Shown in pieces: positions 9,317 through 18,607 of a stretch of DNA of 64,000 nt; positions within the stretch are counted from its first letter, which is position 1, and each line of letters begins with the position of its first letter. The notes beneath the pieces are model-generated. The model ran no database searches, was not told the DNA's origin, and worked only from the letters and a program-made list of their open reading frames with translations. Location: assembly GCF_002307475.1 (NCBI RefSeq), contig NZ_NTMH01000057.1, positions 1 to 64,000 on the forward strand. Direction: 5' to 3'. Position numbers and translations under genes: made by a program. The stretch is from Pantoea allii (GTDB lineage Bacteria; Pseudomonadota; Gammaproteobacteria; Enterobacterales; Enterobacteriaceae).

Positions 9317-11422
9317 ATGAGTAAAATCGGGTTTTACCTGCTGCTGCTGGTGCTTGCACCTGTTGCCGCGGTGATCATTATCACGCCGATGGATAGCCAA
9401 AAGCAGTATATTTTTGGCTTGATCAGCATTGGTATGGTGTTTTTGTTAGGGGTAAGCAAAAGCCGTAAAATAACGGTGGTAATGGTTATTCTGTCCGCCC
9501 TGATGTCATCCCGGTATATATGGTGGCGAACGACTGAAACCCTGTATTTTAATTCGGAAATCGAAGCGATTCTTGGCATCGGCTTATATATTGCCGAGCT
9601 GTACGTCTGGCTGATTTTAATCCTGGGTTTCCTGCAAACCACATGGCCCTTAAAACGTACTATTGAACCCTTGCCGGAAGACACCAGCTTATGGCCGACG
9701 GTTGATGTCTATGTTCCGACCTATAACGAAAGCCTCGACGTCGTGCGTGATACGGTGCTGGCGGCTCAGTGCATCGACTATCCACGCGATAAAATAAAGG
9801 TTTACCTGCTTGATGACGGTAAACGCAGAGAATTTGCCGTTTTCGCTGCCGATGTCGGCGTGGGTTATATCACGCGTGACGATAACAGCCATGCTAAAGC
9901 CGGTAATCTTAATCACGCGATGAAGATCACCAAAGGTGAGCTGATCTGCGTGTTTGACTGTGACCACGTCGCGACCCGCACTTTCCTGCAGGCCACGGTT
10001 GGCCCGTTTCTGACCGATCCTAAGCTGGCTCTGTTGCAGACGCCGCACTACTTTTATTCTCCCGACCCTTTTGAGCGCAATCTGCGTGCGGCTCGCAGTA
10101 TCCCGAATGAAGGATCGCTGTTTTATGGCCCGGTTCAGCAGGGCAACGACAACTGGAATGCGACTTTCTTCTGTGGTTCCTGTGCCGTGATTCGTCGTTC
10201 AGCGCTGGAAGAGATCGGTGGTTTCGCTGTAGAAACGGTCACCGAAGATGCGCACACTGCGCTGAAAATGCAGCGTCTGGGCTGGGGCTCGGCGTTTCTG
10301 GCGATTCCGCTGGCGGCGGGGCTGGCCACAGAGCGCCTTGGGCTGCATGTGATTCAACGCACCCGCTGGGCACGCGGTATGACACAGATTTTTCGCGTGG
10401 ATAACCCATTGTTGGGACGAGGCTTAAAATGGCAGCAGCGGCTGTGTTACCTGAATGCCATGTTGCATTTCCAGTTCGGTCTGCCACGTGTGGCCTTCCT
10501 GACCGCACCGCTGGCCTATCTGTTGTTTAATCTGAATATCATCCATTCGTCGGCGTCGCTGATTTTCGCCTACGTTTTGCCGCATCTGGTGCTGTCTCTG
10601 TACGTTAACTCACGCATGAATGGCCGTTTCCGCTACACCTTCTGGGGCGAAATTTATGAAACGGTGATGTGCTTCCATCTGGTCATCCCGACGCTTATCA
10701 CGCTGCTTTCACCCAAACATGGGAAATTTAACGTGACGGATAAGGGCGGGGTGCTGGATCAGGGCTTCTTCGATTTCCATATCGTACGTCCACACGTGAT
10801 TGTCGCGATTCTGCTTAGCATTGGCATTGTCGCGGGCGTTGTACGTGCCACGATGCATGACTATTTTGGCGTTGACCCCTACGTGATTGCGCTCAATGTA
10901 GGCTGGGCTGTCTTCAGCTTAATCATTTTAATGGCGGCGATTGCCGTGGCACGCGAAACCAAGCAGGTACGAAAAACGATTCGTATTGAAGTGCAGATTC
11001 CGGCCATTATCCATTACGCCAGCGGTATCTCATCCCGCACCATGACCAGCGACCTGTCGATGGGCGGTGCGAATCTGGATGCACCGGACAACCGTCATGA
11101 GCAGGATACGATTGAAGAGATCGATCTGTTACTGAAGTCAGGCACCATTACTATCCCGGCGACTAAAATCTCGGGCGATGAAGAAAGCATTCGTCTGAGC
11201 TTTGGCGCGATGCCGCTGGCGCGTCGCCGTGAACTGGTCCGTGTGGTGCTGGCACGTGCTGATGCATGGATCCAGCCTGAATATAAGCAAGACAACCCGT
11301 TAACTTCTCTGGGAACCATCATTCGTACGGTTTTCGAACTGTTCTGGCTGACCTGGATAGATCGTCGTGAGAAACGTAAGAGCGGCCCGGACGTTGCGGC
11401 GAAAGAGGACAGCGCAGTATGA
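9317..11422 (+). CDS. bcsA: Cellulose synthase catalytic subunit BcsA
   Basis: Processive family-2 glycosyltransferase in the inner membrane that polymerises UDP-glucose to cellulose and extrudes the chain (701 aa). Visible motifs: DDG at about 166-168, DCDH at 214-217, the FFCGS segment, TED at 309-311, QRTRW at 347-351 and the gating-loop motif KFNVTDKGG. The C-terminal PilZ domain has RKTIR and DLSMGG, the cyclic-di-GMP binding pattern (RxxxR, DxSxxG). It is shorter than E. coli BcsA (872 aa), lacking that protein's N-terminal extension, as in Komagataeibacter. I chose ATG 9317, which has aggg 6 bases upstream; a TTG at 9278 in frame has no ribosome-binding site. Confidence 0.95.
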   Translation: MSKIGFYLLLLVLAPVAAVIIITPMDSQKQYIFGLISIGMVFLLGVSKSRKITVVMVILSALMSSRYIWWRTTETLYFNSEIEAILGIGLYIAELYVWLILILGFLQTTWPLKRTIEPLPEDTSLWPTVDVYVPTYNESLDVVRDTVLAAQCIDYPRDKIKVYLLDDGKRREFAVFAADVGVGYITRDDNSHAKAGNLNHAMKITKGELICVFDCDHVATRTFLQATVGPFLTDPKLALLQTPHYFYSPDPFERNLRAARSIPNEGSLFYGPVQQGNDNWNATFFCGSCAVIRRSALEEIGGFAVETVTEDAHTALKMQRLGWGSAFLAIPLAAGLATERLGLHVIQRTRWARGMTQIFRVDNPLLGRGLKWQQRLCYLNAMLHFQFGLPRVAFLTAPLAYLLFNLNIIHSSASLIFAYVLPHLVLSLYVNSRMNGRFRYTFWGEIYETVMCFHLVIPTLITLLSPKHGKFNVTDKGGVLDQGFFDFHIVRPHVIVAILLSIGIVAGVVRATMHDYFGVDPYVIALNVGWAVFSLIILMAAIAVARETKQVRKTIRIEVQIPAIIHYASGISSRTMTSDLSMGGANLDAPDNRHEQDTIEEIDLLLKSGTITIPATKISGDEESIRLSFGAMPLARRRELVRVVLARADAWIQPEYKQDNPLTSLGTIIRTVFELFWLTWIDRREKRKSGPDVAAKEDSAV

Positions 11423-14334
11423 GGATCTTGATACAGTCGATGCTGGCGGGTTCTCTGTCGGCTGTGCTGTGGGTCATGCCGGCCTCGGCTGAAACGCCTC
11501 TTCCAGAGAGCAGCGTAGTGCCGAATAACAGTGCGGCACCGAATAGCAGTGCTGCGCCGAATAACAGCGCGGCACCGAATAGCAATGCTGCACCGAATAA
11601 CAGTGCCGCACCGAATAGCAGTGCCGCGCCGAATAACAGTGATGCGCCGATTAACAGTGCCGTACCGAATAATAGTGCTGCGCCGATTAACAGTGCCGTA
11701 CCGAATAATAGTGCTGCGCCGATTAACAGTGCTGCACCGAACAACAATGCCGCCCCGAACAGCAATGCTGCGCCGAATAACAGCGCGGCACCGGGCAGCG
11801 ATCCTGCTCTGACTCGCCACACTGACGGTACGACAGGTAACCCGGCGGCACCGGTTGGCAGTACGGGTTTGCCTGAGAACAGTACGGCACCCGCCAGTAG
11901 CACCGCGCCCGTTAATGAAGTGACTTCGGGCGCAACCGCCTCGGATACGCCAAAACCGAATGGCGAAGGGGTACCCGCCTCCGTAGAGACATCGTCCGAC
12001 AGTAGCCGTTCGCCCGTTACCCAGGACAGCAGCGCGTTATCACATGTTCCACCGCCAGCCGGTCTCGATAATGCGGAACCGGGTCTGGAGGCCGCCGCTG
12101 GCGCCACGCCTTACAGGCCAGGCGAGGCCGTTACCGCTGTCGGCACGACATCCCTGGCCAGCAGCATGCTCAACCAACCGGTGAGCAGCACGCTGAACGT
12201 GGCACAGATGGGACAGCGCCAGGGCATTACGCTGACCGGCGGTCAGCTACAGTCAGGCATTATTTTTACGCTGCCAGGCGATGAGGTGGTGACTAACGCC
12301 CGTCTTAATCTGTCACTGCGCGTCTCTCAGGCGCTGGCTGCGCGCAATACCTCACTGCAGTTGATGTTAAACGGACAACCGCTTGGCACGCTGCCGCTGG
12401 GGTCGGGTGACAGCGATGAAAGCGATTATCAGCTGGACATTCCGGCGGCGATGATTGTGTCTAACAACAATTTGAGCTTCAAAATTAACGACGCCGATAA
12501 GCTGCTGTGTGAAAAAGACAGTGCAGAGCAGTATCAGGTAACCATTCTGCCTAAAACAATGTTGAGCCTTGAGGGCCAGCAGTTAAACATTGGTACCAGC
12601 CTGCGTAATTTCCCGCGGCCATTTGTCGATCCGCAGCGTATGACCGCAGCCGAGGTGACGTTTGGCTTTACCAGCAATGTCGCGCCAGATGCGGTGACGG
12701 CGGCGGTGCTGGTGGCCTCCTGGCTGGGCATCCAGAGTGATTACCGTGGCATTAATTTCCCTGTGGTGCGCGGTAATCTGCCGGAAAAAAACGGCATTCT
12801 GTTTGGTCACCCTGGTGACAAGATTGGCACGTTAACCTTTCCTGCCAGCAGTGGCCCATCTTTGCAAATGGTCGATAACCCGGGTAATCCGGTTTATAAG
12901 CTCTTGCTGGTCAGTGGTGAGGATGAAAGTCAGCTGCGCCAGGCCGCCAATCGTCTGACCATCCAGCCTCTTACCACTGACGGCAACAGCTTGCAGGTCA
13001 AACCGCAATCCATAGCCAGCCGTACGCCTTACGATGCACCGCACTGGATCAACACGGCGCATCCGGTACGACTGAGTGAGCTGTTGCGGAAAGATCAAAG
13101 CCTTACGGCGACCGGTATCTGGCACGATGCGATGCGGGTGAATTTCCGGGCAGCACCCGACCTGTTCCTGTGGGATGGCGATTCGGTTCCGCTGTATCTG
13201 CACTACCGTTTTCCATCAGAAAACTGGATTGACGAGAAAAACTCGCTGCTTAACGTTACGTTAAACGGCACTTTCCTGCGTAATCTGACGGTTAATAAAG
13301 TGGGGTTGCTGGAGAGCGCGTGGCACCGCTTAGGCGGTGATGCGCGTCAGGAGCACTATCAAATCAACCTTGATCCCTATCTGATTTATGGCGACAACCA
13401 ACTGGCGCTCTACTTCAATATCAAGCCAAAAGCCGATGCGCCCTGCGGTGTATTGTTGAACAACAACATCAAAAGCCGTATTGAAGACGACTCATGGATT
13501 GATTTAAGCCATACGCGGCACTTCAGTATGTTGCCGAATCTCTCATACTTTGTCGGTGCCTCCTTTCCGTTTTCCCGACTTGCTGACTTTTCACAGACCA
13601 CGCTGCTCCTGCCTGCGAATCCCAGTGATGCGGAGATATCAACACTATTAAATCTGTCCGCCAGGGCCGGCAATGCCACGGGCGTGGCGCTGGCACAAAA
13701 CCAGGTACTCTTTGGCTTGCCAAATGGGGGCAATAATCTGGCCCGCGTTCAGCAAAGCGACATACTGGCAGTCAGTACCACAGGCAACAGCGCGTTTAAC
13801 CAGGCAATGCTGGCAAACTCACCCTATGACGCCAGCGGCAGTGCGATAGGGGTGAAAGAACCCACGACGCTCGAAAAGTTACGCAGCTGGCTGATGGGTG
13901 ACTGGAATCGTCAACCGCTGGATGCCGATCGCTATTTCTCTTCGAATGAGTCCTGGCGTGGCTTTTTAAGCTATCGCTCAATGTGGAATCCGGATCGGCT
14001 GGTGGTGATGGCAGTGGCGACTAGCGATGATCAACTGCTGCGTCTGCATGATGATTTGGGCTCCGCCCGCATCAACGCCGCGGTGCGGGGTGATACCGCG
14101 ATTATGACTGATGAGAACGGTATCCGGAGCTTCCGGGTAGGTCCGCAGTTCCCCAGCGGTGAAATGCCGTGGTACATGATGGTGGTGTGGTATGCCAACC
14201 AGCACTCGGTATTGATGGCGCTGACGGCGCTGTTGCTTTCCGCCGTCGTAGGGAGTGCTGCGTGGGTTATGCTGAAACGACATGCTTCGCGGCGACTACA
14301 GCCAAAACACGATCGCGATGCCGGTAAGAAGTAA
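11419..14334 (+). CDS. bcsB: Cellulose synthase periplasmic subunit BcsB, with N-terminal repeat region
   Basis: Periplasmic, membrane-anchored partner of BcsA that guides the emerging glucan and is required for catalysis (971 aa against 779 in E. coli). A signal peptide ends ASA at residue 24. Residues 35-124 are 15 copies of a PNNSAA-like hexapeptide, followed by a Pro/Ala/Thr/Ser-rich linker to about residue 250; only then do the BcsB carbohydrate-binding and flavodoxin-like domains begin. A C-terminal membrane helix (ALTALLLSAVVGSAAWVML) anchors it. The start overlaps the bcsA stop (ATGA). Confidence 0.95.
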   Translation: MRILIQSMLAGSLSAVLWVMPASAETPLPESSVVPNNSAAPNSSAAPNNSAAPNSNAAPNNSAAPNSSAAPNNSDAPINSAVPNNSAAPINSAVPNNSAAPINSAAPNNNAAPNSNAAPNNSAAPGSDPALTRHTDGTTGNPAAPVGSTGLPENSTAPASSTAPVNEVTSGATASDTPKPNGEGVPASVETSSDSSRSPVTQDSSALSHVPPPAGLDNAEPGLEAAAGATPYRPGEAVTAVGTTSLASSMLNQPVSSTLNVAQMGQRQGITLTGGQLQSGIIFTLPGDEVVTNARLNLSLRVSQALAARNTSLQLMLNGQPLGTLPLGSGDSDESDYQLDIPAAMIVSNNNLSFKINDADKLLCEKDSAEQYQVTILPKTMLSLEGQQLNIGTSLRNFPRPFVDPQRMTAAEVTFGFTSNVAPDAVTAAVLVASWLGIQSDYRGINFPVVRGNLPEKNGILFGHPGDKIGTLTFPASSGPSLQMVDNPGNPVYKLLLVSGEDESQLRQAANRLTIQPLTTDGNSLQVKPQSIASRTPYDAPHWINTAHPVRLSELLRKDQSLTATGIWHDAMRVNFRAAPDLFLWDGDSVPLYLHYRFPSENWIDEKNSLLNVTLNGTFLRNLTVNKVGLLESAWHRLGGDARQEHYQINLDPYLIYGDNQLALYFNIKPKADAPCGVLLNNNIKSRIEDDSWIDLSHTRHFSMLPNLSYFVGASFPFSRLADFSQTTLLLPANPSDAEISTLLNLSARAGNATGVALAQNQVLFGLPNGGNNLARVQQSDILAVSTTGNSAFNQAMLANSPYDASGSAIGVKEPTTLEKLRSWLMGDWNRQPLDADRYFSSNESWRGFLSYRSMWNPDRLVVMAVATSDDQLLRLHDDLGSARINAAVRGDTAIMTDENGIRSFRVGPQFPSGEMPWYMMVVWYANQHSVLMALTALLLSAVVGSAAWVMLKRHASRRLQPKHDRDAGKK
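11521..11790 (+). repeat. 18-bp tandem repeats inside bcsB
   Basis: Fifteen consecutive 18-bp units encode the hexapeptide series PNNSAA, PNSSAA, PNSNAA, PINSAV and variants. Within it a 36-bp unit is duplicated exactly (starting at 11645 and 11681), suggesting recent expansion by slippage or unequal recombination. Unit length is a multiple of three, so copy-number change would keep the frame. Confidence 0.92.
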
Positions 14335-14345
14335 GGGCCATAATA

Positions 14346-17300
14346 ATGAATAAAAACCAAATCAGTGCCGGTATCTGTCGTGCGTTGTTACTGGGTAGCG
14401 CGCTCTCACTGTCTCTGCCGCTGCAGGCGGCGGAGAGCAGCAATCCAGCGTTACAGGCGCTCTTTGATCAGGCGGCTTACTGGCATCAAAAAGCCCATGA
14501 CGATCTGGCAAAAGCGTCGCTGCAAAAAGTGTTAATGGTTGAGCCGAACAATAGCCAGGCGCTTTATCTGCTGGCGCTCTATTCACAGCAAAGCGGTGAC
14601 AGCGCAGGGGCGATGCAGTATCGCACGCGTCTGAGTCAGGTTTCGCCTGACGATCCGCACCTGTCTGAACTGGATAATGCCCGTCAGTTGCAGACCATTC
14701 CTCAGGCGCAGCTCTCTTTGGCTCGCCAGCAGGCAAGAAGCGGGAATATCGCGGCTGCCTTACAGACCTGGCGTAATACGTTCAGCGGCAATGAACCGCC
14801 ACCCAGCGTTGCCGCCGAATATTACCTCACCATGGCCGGTGACCGCACGCTGCTGCCGCAGGCTATTGAAGCGTTACGTGCTTTTTCAGCGCAGCATCCG
14901 CAGGATACGGGTGCCAAACTGGCGTTGGGTAAGGCGCTGACTTATCAGGACGCTACCCGGCGTGAAGGCATTGACTTGCTCAGTACGCTGGCAAGCGGCA
15001 ATCAGGATGCCGATCGTTCTCTTCGTCAGGCGCTGTTGTGGCTCGGCCCGCAGACGTCGGACGCGCCGCTCTATCAGACCTGGCAGCAGCGGCACCCCCA
15101 GGATAATGCGGTAATGGACTATTACCGTAAAAACGTGGGAGGGGCAGAAAAAGGCGCAGGTTTTAGCGCGCTAAACAGCGGCGACGTGAACAGCGCGCAA
15201 AGCAATTTTGGAAAGGTGTTACAGGCCAACCCACAGGACGCGGATGCGCTTGCCGGAATGGGATATGTGGCACAACGAGAAGGCCGTTACCAGGACGCAG
15301 CGGATTATCTGGAGCGTGCGGCGCAACTGGGCGGCGATCAAAGCGCCGATCGCCAGAAGCAGGCAGCCGATGCCCGTTTTTATGCACAGTTAGCCAGCGC
15401 CCAGCAAGCATTGAAAAATGGCGACAGTGCACAGGCACTGGCGATCAGCGAACCGCTTACGCATGCAGAAGGCGAGAAGGGCGTGGCGGCGGGCTTATTC
15501 CGCGCCGACATTTTGCGCCGCAGTAATCAACCCGACCAGGCGGAGCAGGCTTACCGCGCGATACTGAAAAACGATCCCGATAACCGCAGCGCGCGCGAAG
15601 GGTTGTTCTATGTACTGCGCCAGCAGAACCGCAGCGCTGAAGCCAATACGTTACTGGCTTCGCTGCCCGAAAGCGTCAGGCAAAGTGTGGCGCCGCGAGG
15701 CAGCAGCGTTGACCCGATTCGCCAGCAGGCGAAACGTCAGGTTGCGGCAGGTAACATCAGTGCCGCTATTGCAACACTGCAGCAGGGCATTCAACGTTAT
15801 CCGCAGGACGGCTGGTTGCGTCTCGACCTGGCGCGTCTTTACCGCCAGCAAGGGAATACCATGCTGGCTGCGGGCGTCATGCAGCCGGTCATGCGCAGTG
15901 GTGCCAGCATCACAGAACGCTATGCGGGCGCGATTAACGCCAGTGAAAGCGGTGCCTGGCAGCAGGCAAGTTCGCTGCTGGCGCAGATCCCTGCCAGCGC
16001 CCAAACCCGTGATATGCGGGAGCTGGCCCAGCGTGTGAATTTCAATCTGCAGATGGCGACGGCCGATCAGTATCTGGCACAAGGATCGAATGCGGCGGCG
16101 GCAAACACGTTAAAAGCGCTGGCGGTGAATCCGCCAGATAACCCGGTTGATGCCGGAAACCTGGCGCAGAAGCTGGCGAAAGCGGGCGATATCACCACGG
16201 CGGTGGCCGTGGTGCGCGGTAATATGCAGCGCGGTGTTCAGGGTAATGTTGGTGATTATGCTACTCAGGTAGCCGTACTGAATCAGGCCGGACTGGACAA
16301 TGAGGCGCAGCGTTTTCTCAGCTTGCCAGAACTGCAGGCACGCAGCACACCAAAACAGCTGGCAGATATACGCGAAGGTTATCTGATTAACGATGTTGAT
16401 CGGCTACGACAGCAGAAACAGTATGCCGCTGCCTACGATAAGCTGGTTGGTGCACTGCAGCGCGATCCGCAAAACCGTGATTTGATGTTTGCCATGGCCC
16501 GTCTCTACCAGGACGGCAAAATGAACAAAGACGCGGGCGTGGTTTACGATTACCTGATGACGCAGGATACGCCCTCCCAGGATGCGCGCGTTGGGGCCAT
16601 CAATGTCGCACTGGCACAAAACAACGTGCAGCGTGCCAATGAACTGACCCGTGGCCTTACACAGAGCCAGACACCGCAACGTCAGTTGCTGCTGGCTCAG
16701 GTCGCCGAGGCCAATGGCGAACATACGCAAGCCATGCGTTATTTACGCGCTGCACGCGGGCAGATTATTGGTCTGCAAGGCGCACAGGCTGGCGCAACGC
16801 CTACCATTGGTGGACTGGCGCTGGCCGACAATCCCTTTATTGACCGCAGCACCTCCCCTGTTGGACACTCGCCGTCCAGTTATGGCACCGTGCTGCCGTG
16901 GCAGGTTGCCCCGGTCTCGGCAGAGGGATCGCAGGATGTCGCCGTTGCCCGTGCCAACACGGTTCCTTCGCAGCAGGCACAGACGTTGCACGACATTGAC
17001 ACCATGATGGAGACCCTGCAGGAGAAAACCGGCACCTGGGCGCAGGGCGCGGTACAGGTCCGCGGGCGTGACGGTGAGTCAGGGCTGAGTCAATTGACGG
17101 AAGCGAAAGCACCGTTGACCTTCTCTACCGTGCCGTTTGGCAATGCGCGGTTCAACTTTACGATGACGCCGGTTTCACTCACCGCCGGAAGCGGTGCAGG
17201 CGATGCCTGGCGTCGTTTTGGTACGAATGCGCTGGAGCAGGGCAAAGTGGTGGCTGCCGGTATCGCCAAAATTGATGATGTTCCCAATGCCACGACCGAT

Positions 17301-18152
17301 TCGCAAAGCGCATCCGGCGTCGAGCTGAATCTGGCACTCCAGGGCGATAGCTATAAAATCGATCTCGGCAGCACGCCGCTGGGCCAGGATCTCAATACGC
17401 TGGTGGGTGGTGTGCAATGGTCGCCGAAACTCACGGATTTCCTGACGCTGATTCTGACCGGTGAGCGCCGTGCGATTACCGACAGTCTGCTGTCTTATGT
17501 CGGCACGGAAGATAAATCCAGCGGTAAACGTTGGGGTAACGTCACCAAAAACGGTGGCAATGCGTTACTGAGTTATGACAATGGCGATGCCGGTCTGTTT
17601 GTCGGGGCTGGCGCTTACAGCTACGTGGGGAATAACGTAGCCAGTAACAACAACCTGCAGGCTAATGCGGGTGTTTATGTCCGTCCCTTTTATGCTGACG
17701 ATCGTGAACTTAAGGTGGGCATGAGTTTGTCGTGGATGAACTTCTCGAAAAACCTCAGCTACTTTAGCTATGGTCAGGGCGGCTATTTCAGCCCGCAGGA
17801 CTATGCGTCCATCTCCTTCCCGATCGACTTCTCGCGCACGTTTGACGATCTTAAAGTCAATATTGGCGGTGCCGTGGGCTATCAGAGCTACAGCCAGGAT
17901 AAGAGTGCGTATTTCCCAGGCGATGCGTCCCGCCAGGCGCAGCTGGAAGCGCTGGCTGCCAACGGCAATGTGAAAAGCGCCTTCTATGACGGCAACAGCA
18001 AAAACGGTGTAGGTTATAACCTGCATGCGGGAGCGGATTACAAAATTGATAAAGATGTCACGATTGGCGGGCAGCTGGGTTATGACACCTTTGGTGATTA
18101 TAACGAGAGCACCGCACAGCTCTATTTCCGTTATCTGTTCGGAGAGAAGTAA
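14346..18152 (+). CDS. bcsC: Cellulose export outer-membrane protein BcsC
   Basis: Exports cellulose across the periplasm and outer membrane (1268 aa). A signal peptide (ending LQAAE, about residue 29) precedes a long array of TPR helices rich in Ala and Gln, including the segment PQDADALAGMGYVAQREGRY at about 295-315, up to about residue 800; the C-terminal BcsC domain from about residue 900 forms the outer-membrane barrel and ends with the terminal strand LYFRYLFGEK. A short linker rich in Ser, Gly and Pro separates the parts. It starts 12 bases after bcsB and its last bases overlap the bcsD start. Confidence 0.95.
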   Translation: MNKNQISAGICRALLLGSALSLSLPLQAAESSNPALQALFDQAAYWHQKAHDDLAKASLQKVLMVEPNNSQALYLLALYSQQSGDSAGAMQYRTRLSQVSPDDPHLSELDNARQLQTIPQAQLSLARQQARSGNIAAALQTWRNTFSGNEPPPSVAAEYYLTMAGDRTLLPQAIEALRAFSAQHPQDTGAKLALGKALTYQDATRREGIDLLSTLASGNQDADRSLRQALLWLGPQTSDAPLYQTWQQRHPQDNAVMDYYRKNVGGAEKGAGFSALNSGDVNSAQSNFGKVLQANPQDADALAGMGYVAQREGRYQDAADYLERAAQLGGDQSADRQKQAADARFYAQLASAQQALKNGDSAQALAISEPLTHAEGEKGVAAGLFRADILRRSNQPDQAEQAYRAILKNDPDNRSAREGLFYVLRQQNRSAEANTLLASLPESVRQSVAPRGSSVDPIRQQAKRQVAAGNISAAIATLQQGIQRYPQDGWLRLDLARLYRQQGNTMLAAGVMQPVMRSGASITERYAGAINASESGAWQQASSLLAQIPASAQTRDMRELAQRVNFNLQMATADQYLAQGSNAAAANTLKALAVNPPDNPVDAGNLAQKLAKAGDITTAVAVVRGNMQRGVQGNVGDYATQVAVLNQAGLDNEAQRFLSLPELQARSTPKQLADIREGYLINDVDRLRQQKQYAAAYDKLVGALQRDPQNRDLMFAMARLYQDGKMNKDAGVVYDYLMTQDTPSQDARVGAINVALAQNNVQRANELTRGLTQSQTPQRQLLLAQVAEANGEHTQAMRYLRAARGQIIGLQGAQAGATPTIGGLALADNPFIDRSTSPVGHSPSSYGTVLPWQVAPVSAEGSQDVAVARANTVPSQQAQTLHDIDTMMETLQEKTGTWAQGAVQVRGRDGESGLSQLTEAKAPLTFSTVPFGNARFNFTMTPVSLTAGSGAGDAWRRFGTNALEQGKVVAAGIAKIDDVPNATTDSQSASGVELNLALQGDSYKIDLGSTPLGQDLNTLVGGVQWSPKLTDFLTLILTGERRAITDSLLSYVGTEDKSSGKRWGNVTKNGGNALLSYDNGDAGLFVGAGAYSYVGNNVASNNNLQANAGVYVRPFYADDRELKVGMSLSWMNFSKNLSYFSYGQGGYFSPQDYASISFPIDFSRTFDDLKVNIGGAVGYQSYSQDKSAYFPGDASRQAQLEALAANGNVKSAFYDGNSKNGVGYNLHAGADYKIDKDVTIGGQLGYDTFGDYNESTAQLYFRYLFGEK

Positions 18153-18598
18153 TGAGTGAAGCATTTGGTGGGGGAACCCACCCGCATCAGCCCGGCTGGT
18201 TTGATCTGGTCAGCGTACTGGTCGAAGGGATGATTGCCAACGCCGGTCAGGAGCAGGCAGAGGCTTTTCTGTACAGCATGGGTGAATCGCTGGCGGCGCG
18301 CTATCCTTTACCTGAATCGCGTACTGTGCAGGATCTTGAACGCGAGTTTAACCTGCAACTGGCCCGGTTTAACTGGGGATTTGTTCAGTTACAGCCGCAG
18401 GAAAATGCCGTGTTAATTAAGCATTATGCATTACCTGCAGGCGACAGCAATCAGCCAGCCGCACACTGGCAGTCGGCATTGGGTGCCATACTGGCGGGAT
18501 TGTTTTCCGGCTGGCTTCAGGGGCAGGGCGGCAGCAAAGCAGTGCCGGTTGTGCTGGAACTGAACGATGGCAATACCATGCATTTTCGATATCAATAA
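18152..18598 (+). CDS. bcsD: Cellulose synthase subunit BcsD
   Basis: Small protein (148 aa) of the BcsD/AxCeSD family. In Komagataeibacter it forms an octameric ring/cytoskeletal assembly needed for ordering glucan chains into crystalline ribbons. The family pattern is visible: an N-terminal helix-rich part with GESLAARYPLP, the central LNxxLxxxxWG-type segment (NLQLARFNWGFVQL), a WQSALGAILAGLFSGWL helix and a terminal beta strand. There is no signal peptide. E. coli K-12 has no bcsD, so its presence separates this operon from the E. coli type. The ATG overlaps the bcsC stop by one base. Confidence 0.88.
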   Translation: MSEAFGGGTHPHQPGWFDLVSVLVEGMIANAGQEQAEAFLYSMGESLAARYPLPESRTVQDLEREFNLQLARFNWGFVQLQPQENAVLIKHYALPAGDSNQPAAHWQSALGAILAGLFSGWLQGQGGSKAVPVVLELNDGNTMHFRYQ

Positions 18599-18607
18599 GG
18601 TGCTCTG

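Noticed and set aside
9268-9324. 18-codon ORF (MTWLARFKK...) just before bcsA, possible frameshifted BcsA N-terminus
   Set aside because: Short, poorly initiated, and the bcsA frame from 9317 already has a proper ribosome-binding site and first membrane helix.
11095-12107. Long repetitive ORFs opposite the bcsB repeat region (minus strand)
   Set aside because: They mirror the 18-bp repeats in another frame; no initiation signals and bcsB is clearly the coding strand.
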